Source: Terriglobia bacterium
Lineage (GTDB): Bacteria; Acidobacteriota; Terriglobia; UBA7540
DNA: 10,129 nt
Reading direction: 5' to 3'
NCBI GenBank assembly: GCA_030040295.1
Contig: JASHTZ010000255.1
Coordinates: 1-10,129, forward strand
Shown: in pieces, positions 5,504 to 10,129 of the stretch
How positions within the stretch are numbered: position 1 is the stretch's first letter
Layout: each line of letters begins with the position of its first letter
Made by a program: the position numbers and the translations under genes
Notes under the pieces: generated by a model
Told to the model about the DNA's origin: nothing
Database searches by the model: none
What the model saw: only the letters and a program-made list of their open reading frames with translations

Positions 5504-5527
5504 ACACACCCGGCTGCAACTGCCCGC

Positions 5528-5621
5528 GGCTGGCGCAGACATGCCTTTCAATGTCTGCGTTTCACAGAGAGCAGAGGCGATTGCGCAAAACGCAGACACA
5601 AATCACGCGTCTGCGCCAGCC
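5528..5621. repeat. Nested palindrome with two alternative folds
   Basis: The outer arms GGCTGGCGCAGAC (5528-5540) and GTCTGCGCCAGCC (5609-5621) are exact inverse copies (13 bp). The inner arms TGTCTGCGTTT (5552-5562) and AAACGCAGACA (5588-5598) are also exact (11 bp). Arms on the same side can pair too: GCAGACAT (5535-5542) with ATGTCTGC (5551-5558), and CGCAGAC (5591-5597) with GTCTGCG (5609-5615). So one long hairpin or two short ones can form. It sits between the two divergent promoters. Confidence 0.75.
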
Positions 5622-5672
5622 AGCGGGGTGGTGGGCAGAAGAAACTGTACTACGCCGCTGCCGGGACGCCGT

Positions 5673-5701
5673 TTGGAGATTCGACCCTTATCACCTAAAA
5701 T
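5673..5701 (+). promoter_or_regulatory. Candidate sigma-70 promoter of the CNNM gene
   Basis: TTGGAG (5673-5678), a 17-base spacer, and TAAAAT (5696-5701, five of six). Transcription would begin near 5708, giving a leader of about 14 bases that still includes AGGTGG just before the ATG at 5722. Confidence 0.45.
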
Positions 5702-5721
5702 GGGTGGAATCCAGGTGGTGC

Positions 5722-7110
5722 ATGTTTGCTTTGCTTAAGGCCTGTTTGATTATCGGTTTGGTGGCGCTTAATGCCTTTTTCGTTGCCACGGAATATTCCC
5801 TGCTGAGCGTGCGGCGAACGCGCATGGAGCAGCTTTCCAACGAAGGCAACAGCGCGGCCAAGCAGGTGCTTGCCCTGCTCTCCGACATGGTGGGGCTGTT
5901 TTCCGGCACGCAACTGGGCATCACGGTCATCAGCCTGCTGATGGGCTGGACGGGCGAACGCATCATGGCCGCCGCCATCGAAGGGGCGATCGAAAAACAT
6001 CTTGGGCAGTTGGCGAGCGCCGCCTTCGCGCACGCTGTTTCCGTGGGAGTTGCCTTCCTGCTGATCACCATTCTGTTGATGGTGCTGGGCGAGCTCATTC
6101 CCAAGGCCATGGCTTATGAGAACGCGGAATTTTTTGCCCTGGGCGTGGCACGCCCCATGCACTTGTTCCTGCGACTCAGCCGCTATCCCGTGCGCCTTCT
6201 GAACGCCATGGCCAGCGGATTGCTGCGCACGCTGCGCCGCCCTCATGAGCGCGGCCACGGCCCCTTGCCCACGGCCGAAGAAGTGAAATTGATTGTTTCC
6301 GGAATTCGCAAGCGCGGTCTGCTGGACGAAGCGCAGGAGGAAATGATCCACGGCGTGTTCGACCTGGATCGCGTACGCGTGCGCGAAATCATGGTGCCCT
6401 GGAACCGCGTCGCTTCCCTGCCCCTGGAAAGCGGCCTGCGCGAGCTGCTCGAGCGGGTGGTGAAGGACCAGCACTCGCGCATCCCGATCTACGACAGGTT
6501 GCCCGACCAAATCGTCGGCGTGCTCTACACCAAGGATCTGCTGGCGGTGATGGCGGAAAGGGAGCGCGCCTCCCTGCCCGCGAACGCGCCGTTTGACCTG
6601 CGCGCCATTCTTCACCCGCCGATGATCGTGCCCGAATCCATGTCGCTCACCCAGGTGCTGAAGGATGCGCGCCGCCGCCACTCGCAGATGGCGCTGGTGG
6701 TGGATGAATTCGGAACCTTCGTTGGCCTGGTGACCATTGAGGACGTGCTGGAACAAATCGTCGGCGAAATTCAGGATGAATACGACCGCGAAGAAGCCGC
6801 CATCCGCAAGGTGGGAGAAAACGTTCTGGTGGTTGACGCCTCCGTAAGCCTGCGCGACCTGGCCGGCGAACGCGACATCATTCTGCCGCACGGCGCCGGA
6901 TACGAAACCCTGGCGGGGTTTGTAATCTTGTGCCTGGGTTTTATTCCGCGGGGAGGCGAAAGCTTCGTCTATGACTCCCGCCGCTACACGGTTTTGGAGG
7001 TGGACGGCCGGCGCGTGGCAAGAATTCGAATTGAGACTTTGCCGCAGGCAAAGCGAGATATTGAAATCAGGAGTCAGGAGCCGGCAGTCAGGAGTCAAAA
7101 AGGGGATTAA
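5722..7110 (+). CDS. CNNM/HlyC-type membrane protein with DUF21, tandem CBS and CorC_HlyC domains
   Basis: 462 residues from ATG 5722, preceded by AGGTGG at 5713-5718. The frame is open back to 5551, but that part overlaps the palindrome and lacks a start with a ribosome site. Residues 1-175 are the DUF21/CNNM membrane domain: NAFFVATEYSLLSVRR (17-32), QLGITVISLLMGW (64-76), LGELIPKAMA (122-131). CBS repeats lie at about 218-280 (REIMVPWNRV) and 292-350 (MALVVDEFGTFVGLVTIEDV), and the CorC_HlyC domain at about 365-440. Family members are inner-membrane proteins tied to magnesium, cobalt or sodium transport; the old name hemolysin does not imply toxicity. The transported ion cannot be read from sequence. 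The last dozen residues come from a TCAGGAG repeat and are probably not part of the fold. Confidence 0.92.
   Translation: MFALLKACLIIGLVALNAFFVATEYSLLSVRRTRMEQLSNEGNSAAKQVLALLSDMVGLFSGTQLGITVISLLMGWTGERIMAAAIEGAIEKHLGQLASAAFAHAVSVGVAFLLITILLMVLGELIPKAMAYENAEFFALGVARPMHLFLRLSRYPVRLLNAMASGLLRTLRRPHERGHGPLPTAEEVKLIVSGIRKRGLLDEAQEEMIHGVFDLDRVRVREIMVPWNRVASLPLESGLRELLERVVKDQHSRIPIYDRLPDQIVGVLYTKDLLAVMAERERASLPANAPFDLRAILHPPMIVPESMSLTQVLKDARRRHSQMALVVDEFGTFVGLVTIEDVLEQIVGEIQDEYDREEAAIRKVGENVLVVDASVSLRDLAGERDIILPHGAGYETLAGFVILCLGFIPRGGESFVYDSRRYTVLEVDGRRVARIRIETLPQAKRDIEIRSQEPAVRSQKGD
7067..7096 (+). repeat. Short TCAGGAG repeat at the 3' end of the CNNM gene
   Basis: TCAGGAG occurs at 7067-7073, 7074-7080 and 7088-7094, with the third followed by TC. 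It encodes the IRSQEPAVRSQ tail of the preceding protein. Confidence 0.6.
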
Positions 7111-7270
7111 TTTCCTTGGCCGATCGCGTCTGCAGAAAAAGCCAATTCCGGTCCCCATCCTCGTCAGCCCGCAAATTCTTCTTACGCCCGGTAACATTTA
7201 CACTCGACGCCCTGAGCGATTTGAACGTCAACAGTGTAAAACATTGACCCGTTGGCGTTTATGAATCCGT
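7111..7270. other. Gene-free stretch with an inverted repeat
   Basis: No gene is seen between the CNNM stop and the bactofilin leader. TTTACACT (7197-7204) is repeated inverted as AGTGTAAA (7233-7240), with 28 bases between, a possible operator. TTGACC at 7244-7249 could be a -35, but the matching -10 (CGTTAT, 7268-7273) is poor. No terminator with a T-run was found after the CNNM gene. Confidence 0.35.
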
Positions 7271-7274
7271 TATT

Positions 7275-7391
7275 GTGGCAAGCTAAATGCCACGTTCCTC
7301 GTTTCCGGCTTCGACCAAGATTTGTCTGAATGGGCAAGTGCCGATGGAGCGGCAACCCAACCTGCGGGCCGGCAAGGGGTTCAGACAAATT
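7275..7391 (+). promoter_or_regulatory. Structured 5' leader before the bactofilin gene
   Basis: A small hairpin GTGGCA/TGCCAC (7275-7280 with 7288-7293) precedes a larger structure. ATTTGTCTGAA (7320-7330) pairs exactly with TTCAGACAAAT (7380-7390). The enclosed 49 bases hold TGGG/CCCA (7331-7334 with 7356-7359) around GCCG/CGGC (7340-7343 with 7350-7353), and then CCTGCGGGCCGGCAAGG. The closed outer stem with GC-rich inner arms looks like a folded RNA domain. GGCAACCC and GCAAGGGG faintly recall the SAM-I/SAM-IV riboswitch clan, but key positions do not match and I do not assign it. It ends 30 bases before the ATG at 7421. Confidence 0.4.
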
Positions 7392-7420
7392 CCGGATAAG
7401 TTCGCGAGGAAACTAATCTC

Positions 7421-7942
7421 ATGTGGCGCGAAAAAAAATCCACGGCGGTGGGGCCGGGGCAGTATATGCCTGTAACCCTTCCCCCGGATAAACCCATCGA
7501 GGAAAAACCTATGGCAGACTCATCCAAATCGTCTTCTTTATCTTCCCTGATGCCAAGCGACTCCGGCCGCACTTTGCTGGGTCGTACGCTCGTCTTCAAG
7601 GGGGACCTGTCCGGCAACGAGGACCTGGTCATTGCCGGGCAATTCGAAGGCACGCTCAATGTGCAAGGCCATTGCGTGACCGTCGGACCGGAAGGCAAAG
7701 TGAAGGCGGATATTCAGGCTACCCGCGTGGTGATTCACGGCTCCGTTCACGGAAACATCTCCGTGCGTGAGCGCCTGGAGATCCACAAAACCGGCCACGT
7801 GGTGGGTGACCTGCTCGCCCCGGGAATCTCCATCGAGGATGGCGCATATTTCAAGGGCAAAATCGAAATCATCCGCGACGGAGAACAGGAAACCTCCAAG
7901 AGTTACATTCCGCTGCACGTCACGGCGGAAACCACGGCTTAG
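7421..7942 (+). CDS. Bactofilin family cytoskeletal protein
   Basis: 173 residues. Bactofilins (DUF583) polymerise without nucleotide into filaments on the inner face of the membrane and act in cell shape, cell-wall enzyme placement or polarity. The core at about residues 50-151 is the repeating beta-helix: strands such as VIAGQFEGTLNVQG, VTVGPEGKVKADIQA, VVIHGSVHGNISV, LEIHKTGHVVGDL and ISIEDGAYFKGKIEI come at roughly 17-residue intervals with the typical G-x-V/I-x-G-x-I pattern. N- and C-terminal tails are disordered and Pro/Ser/Thr-rich, as usual. Two starts have good ribosome sites: ATG 7421 (GAGGA, 10 bases away) and ATG 7511 (GAGGA, 7 bases away, giving 143 residues). The longer one is chosen because relatives often begin MWK/MWR. 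It stands alone, convergent with the DUF62 gene. Confidence 0.93.
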   Translation: MWREKKSTAVGPGQYMPVTLPPDKPIEEKPMADSSKSSSLSSLMPSDSGRTLLGRTLVFKGDLSGNEDLVIAGQFEGTLNVQGHCVTVGPEGKVKADIQATRVVIHGSVHGNISVRERLEIHKTGHVVGDLLAPGISIEDGAYFKGKIEIIRDGEQETSKSYIPLHVTAETTA

Positions 7943-7986
7943 TCCTTGTGCTCTTTGGCCGGGAATATTGGCGTTTTGATCTTCCC

Positions 7987-8820
7987 TCAGGCAGACTCAG
8001 GAACCGCAGGCGAAGGCGTCCCCAGCATCACACCCACTTCTACGCCCCGGTTTACATTCAGGATTTTCGCGGCTGAACCCCGGTTGGTGCAAACCTCCAG
8101 ATAACCGTTGCTGCCCACGATGGCGAACAGCTCCGAAGGCTTGCCCATCGAGTAAGCCAGGTTCAGCTTGGTGATTTCCTGCTGGTTGATGATGATCTTG
8201 AAGGAAGGTGGGTTCTCGGCAAAAAGCTGGGGAAGGTCCTCCGGCAGGAGATTGGTAATAACGTTGCCAAATTTGTCGATCTTCAGGACAACTCCCTTGA
8301 TGAGATTGTCGCCGACCTTTTTGGGGCGGGGCGAGGTGAATTTTGTGAAGTCGGTGATGGGATCGCCGAACTTATCCACTTCCACCCATTTACTAAGCCA
8401 GGCGGCCACAGGAGCAAAGACGTCGCGCCCCTGGAACGTGGCGCTGACGGGGTTGAGGAAGTAATGGTCTGAGGTGATGTGCCGCACCTCCATGTTCTCC
8501 TCGCGCTCATAAATCAGCGACAGCACGCCGTTATCCGGCGCCACGAATTTGTAATTCATGCTGCGCGCCAGCAATGGACGGCGCGACGTTCCAACCCCGG
8601 GATCGACCACCACCATATGAATCGTGTCGGGAGGAAAGAAGCGATAGCTTTGTGCCAGGGTGAAAGCTCCGTCAAAGATATCGTAGGAGGCCACTTTGTG
8701 CGAGATATCCACGATCTCGACCTCGGGGTTGATGCCGTAGATGACCCCTTTAATAGTTCCGACAAAATGGTCGACGGTGTCAAAATCCGTAATGAGGGTA
8801 ATGATGGGCTTGCGCGCCAA
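7987..8820 (-). CDS. DUF62 family S-adenosylmethionine hydrolase (hydroxide adenosyltransferase)-like
   Basis: 277 residues. Known members split S-adenosylmethionine with water into adenosine and methionine; fluorinase and chlorinase are relatives. Start TTG at 8820 is chosen because AGGAG (8831-8827) stands exactly 6 bases upstream; the frame open to 8922 lacks such a site. Motifs: TDFDTVDHFVGTIKG (11-25), VDPGVGTSRRPL (72-83) with Asp73 and Arg80 of the catalytic triad, APDNGVLS (94-101), ATFQGRDVFAP (127-137), and a C-terminal barrel domain with KIDKFGNVITNL. In most relatives the fifth motif reads FHGRD and its His completes the Asp-Arg-His triad; here it is Gln130 (codon CAG), so activity may differ. 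The long insertion of halogenating enzymes is not evident. The two-domain length is normal. Confidence 0.9.
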   Translation of the reverse strand: MARKPIITLITDFDTVDHFVGTIKGVIYGINPEVEIVDISHKVASYDIFDGAFTLAQSYRFFPPDTIHMVVVDPGVGTSRRPLLARSMNYKFVAPDNGVLSLIYEREENMEVRHITSDHYFLNPVSATFQGRDVFAPVAAWLSKWVEVDKFGDPITDFTKFTSPRPKKVGDNLIKGVVLKIDKFGNVITNLLPEDLPQLFAENPPSFKIIINQQEITKLNLAYSMGKPSELFAIVGSNGYLEVCTNRGSAAKILNVNRGVEVGVMLGTPSPAVPESA

Positions 8821-8862
8821 AGTTATCTCCTGTTCTTGGCATCCCCGGTGTGAGCCGTAGGG

Positions 8863-8892
8863 AAGGTAACGAAAACCGCCAAGAGTTGTCAA
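8863..8892 (-). promoter_or_regulatory. Candidate promoter of the DUF62 gene
   Basis: Minus strand: TTGACA (8892-8887), a perfect -35, an 18-base spacer, and TACCTT (8868-8863), a weak -10. Transcription would start near 8856, giving a leader of about 36 bases that contains the AGGAG site. Confidence 0.4.
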
Positions 8893-8927
8893 GCGCAACG
8901 GCACAGCGCGACGGCACGGCATTCCAA

Positions 8928-9012
8928 CTGTAGCGCCGGTCTATCGACGGCCGACGAGGCTCGCCCTGCGGCCCATAGCCTTCGGGCGACGGGTCGCAGA
9001 GCGCCGCTACAA
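8928..9012 (-). repeat. Dispersed palindromic repeat, copy 2
   Basis: Inverted relative to copy 1 at 4721-4807 and about 85% alike by eye, with one gap of about 3 bases and one single-base insertion. It fills the gap between the TPR gene stop (9052) and the DUF62 promoter. Confidence 0.8.
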
Positions 9013-9051
9013 CGAACTCGCACCCCGTTTGATTCACCCGGCATGATCGCT

Positions 9052-9873
9052 TCAATTGATGCGCTGCACGCGCGTGAGACGAGTAAAGTCGCAATGCGAA
9101 TCCAACTCCATGGCGCGCAGCAGCGCCTGAACGGCGTTTTCAACCTCGCCGAGCTCCAGGAAGCAGAACCCCAGCGCCTGGTGAACGAATGCGTCGCCGA
9201 CGCGATAGGTCAAGGCATCTTCGTAAGCCGCCTGCGCGCCCGCCCAGTTCTTGAATTGAACACACTGAAAACCCCGCTCGCAGGCAGCCGCCCAGGGCTG
9301 AATTTCCGGAGTGATCTCCAAAGCGAGCGGAGTCTCGCGCTGCAAATCCCGCAGCCGGCGGGCCGCCTCCGGCAGGTTGTCACGAGCGGGAGAATTCTCA
9401 AAAATTGCGACAGAGAGAACCAATTCGCGCAAAGAGCGGTTCAAATCCTCGTGCGACGGGTTCTGCGAATAGAGCAGGCTCAGGGCCGTGCGATAATGCT
9501 CGCGGCTCTCGATGAGCGATTCCACCTTCATCAGGAACTCTTCCGCTTTGGCGTGGTGCGGATCAAGGTCGAGCGCCCGGCGGTAGCAGGCCGCCGCGCG
9601 GTCCAGTTGGCCGAGGCTTCCCGAGGCGTTGCCGAGCAGATAGTGCGCCTCGGCATCCTCGGGAGCGGCCTGTACCGCGCGCGACAGCGCCTCAACCGCG
9701 TCAGCGGGGCGCTGCGTTTCAAGGTAGCAAACGCCGAGCTGGCTCCAGGCGCGGGCATTGGCGGAGTCCTCCACCACCAGGCCTTCCAGCAAGCTGATGG
9801 CCGCAGGAAAGTCCGCTTGCCCAAGAGCTTCCAGGGCGCGCGCCAACCGGTTGTCCGAATCCAGGTTTGTCAC
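9052..9873 (-). CDS. Tetratricopeptide (TPR) repeat protein
   Basis: 273 residues, no signal peptide or membrane segment, so probably cytoplasmic. TPR-like helix pairs occupy about residues 7-39, 40-73 (ARAWSQLGVCYLETQRPADAVEALSRAVQAAP) and 74-107 (AEAHYLLGNASGSLGQLDRAAACYRRALDLDP). After a more divergent helical middle (110-190), two further repeats lie at about 194-226 and 227-260. TPR arrays bind proteins; the partner cannot be told. Start GTG 9873 fits the family-like N-terminus and has a weak purine-rich GGAAAAGAA just before it. It begins 21 bases after the stop of the aldo/keto reductase gene, so the two are probably co-transcribed. Any functional link with redox metabolism is unknown. 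Confidence 0.85.
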   Translation of the reverse strand: MTNLDSDNRLARALEALGQADFPAAISLLEGLVVEDSANARAWSQLGVCYLETQRPADAVEALSRAVQAAPEDAEAHYLLGNASGSLGQLDRAAACYRRALDLDPHHAKAEEFLMKVESLIESREHYRTALSLLYSQNPSHEDLNRSLRELVLSVAIFENSPARDNLPEAARRLRDLQRETPLALEITPEIQPWAAACERGFQCVQFKNWAGAQAAYEDALTYRVGDAFVHQALGFCFLELGEVENAVQALLRAMELDSHCDFTRLTRVQRIN

Positions 9874-9894
9874 TTCTTTTCCGATTCTTCGCGG

Positions 9895-10128
9895 TCACTT
9901 CCTGAAGATGTCGCGGAATTGCTGCACGCTGAGGGGTGGCGTCTCGGCGGTGCGCAGATTCTCGGCGACGTGTTCGCGCCTGCTCATTCCCACCAGCGCC
10001 GCGGCGATGCCGGGCGTGGAGCGCACAAACTGGATGGCCCTTTGCGCGTCCTTTTCGAGGCCCGGAAACCATGCTTGAGTTTCCGCCGGCAAACCTTCCG
10101 TCAATCGCTGCTGAAGCAGGCTGGCGCT
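9895..10128 (-). CDS. Aldo/keto reductase, C-terminal part (5' end outside window)
   Basis: 77 residues are visible and the frame stays open to the right edge, so the TTG near 10104 is internal. The sequence SASLLQQRL at the edge, then AQRAIQFVRSTPGIAAALVGMSRREHVAENL, matches the last helices of the aldo/keto reductase barrel, where the S/R-x-x-HVxEN stretch helps bind the NADPH adenosine phosphate. The catalytic Tyr, Asp, Lys and His lie outside the window, so activity cannot be judged. Substrate is unknown; members reduce aldehydes and ketones. It is the upstream partner of the TPR gene. Confidence 0.85.
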   Translation of the reverse strand, partial: SASLLQQRLTEGLPAETQAWFPGLEKDAQRAIQFVRSTPGIAAALVGMSRREHVAENLRTAETPPLSVQQFRDIFRK

Positions 10129-10129
10129 G

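Noticed and set aside
3877..5698. Two long plus-strand frames (321 and 312 codons) opposite pyrK and the hydrolase
   Set aside because: Antisense shadows running through both genes and the palindromic repeat; no domain or credible start.
5695..7197. 500-codon open frame on the minus strand opposite the CNNM gene
   Set aside because: It is a mirror of a well-supported gene. The product is rich in His, Gln and Arg with no recognisable domain, as expected from antisense reading of GC-rich codons.
7320..7390. Assigning the leader to a SAM-I or SAM-IV riboswitch
   Set aside because: Only short fragments resemble the consensus; the core junctions and the AAGGUGC-type segment do not match.
7287..7475. 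62-codon plus-strand frame before the bactofilin
   Set aside because: It overlaps the predicted RNA structure and the bactofilin start in another frame, with no ribosome site or protein-like composition.

Overview
The window looks like a chromosomal segment of a GC-rich member of the Acidobacteriota. This is inferred from several things together: an ADOP/MacB-type permease relic, a bactofilin beginning MWR, short palindromic intergenic repeats, RAYT-type mobile debris, and the general style of the proteins. No rRNA or tRNA gene is present to confirm it. No single marker is decisive.

Left part (1-2731, accessory and scarred). A reading frame entering from the left edge encodes the last 232 residues of a glycine-rich, probably exported protein. 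Its stop overlaps the start of a three-helix membrane protein (ATGA), and a second small membrane protein follows. The arrangement would fit an Rhs-type C-terminal domain with a membrane partner, but this rests on thin evidence. Next come about 340 bases without a convincing gene, holding three consecutive hairpins (1472-1624), one of them nearly perfect with a GAAA loop. Then there is a 218-bp element bounded by 19-bp inverted repeats. It contains only the C-terminal end of a REP-associated tyrosine transposase. The element abuts the C-terminal 200-odd codons of an ADOP/FtsX-like ABC permease whose front is missing.

Middle part (2752-5479, minus strand). The order of transcription is an alpha/beta hydrolase, then pyrK, then pyrD. 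The last two encode the electron-transfer and catalytic subunits of class 1B dihydroorotate dehydrogenase and are separated by 3 bases. An 87-base palindromic repeat lies between the hydrolase and pyrK and supplies the stop codon of the hydrolase. A second copy lies at 8928-9012 in the opposite orientation.

Right part. A divergent intergenic region (5480-5721) carries a nested palindrome that can fold in two ways. It precedes a plus-strand CNNM/HlyC-type membrane protein with DUF21, CBS and CorC_HlyC domains. A 310-base gap follows, with a structured leader, and then a bactofilin. Facing it on the minus strand are a DUF62 S-adenosylmethionine hydrolase-like gene (TTG start), a TPR protein and, running off the right edge, the C-terminus of an aldo/keto reductase. 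The last two are probably one operon.

The observations most worth following are the possible toxin/partner pair at the left edge, the shrunken RAYT element beside the beheaded permease, the repeat that ends a gene, the structured leader before the bactofilin, and the His-to-Gln change in the DUF62 active-site motif.
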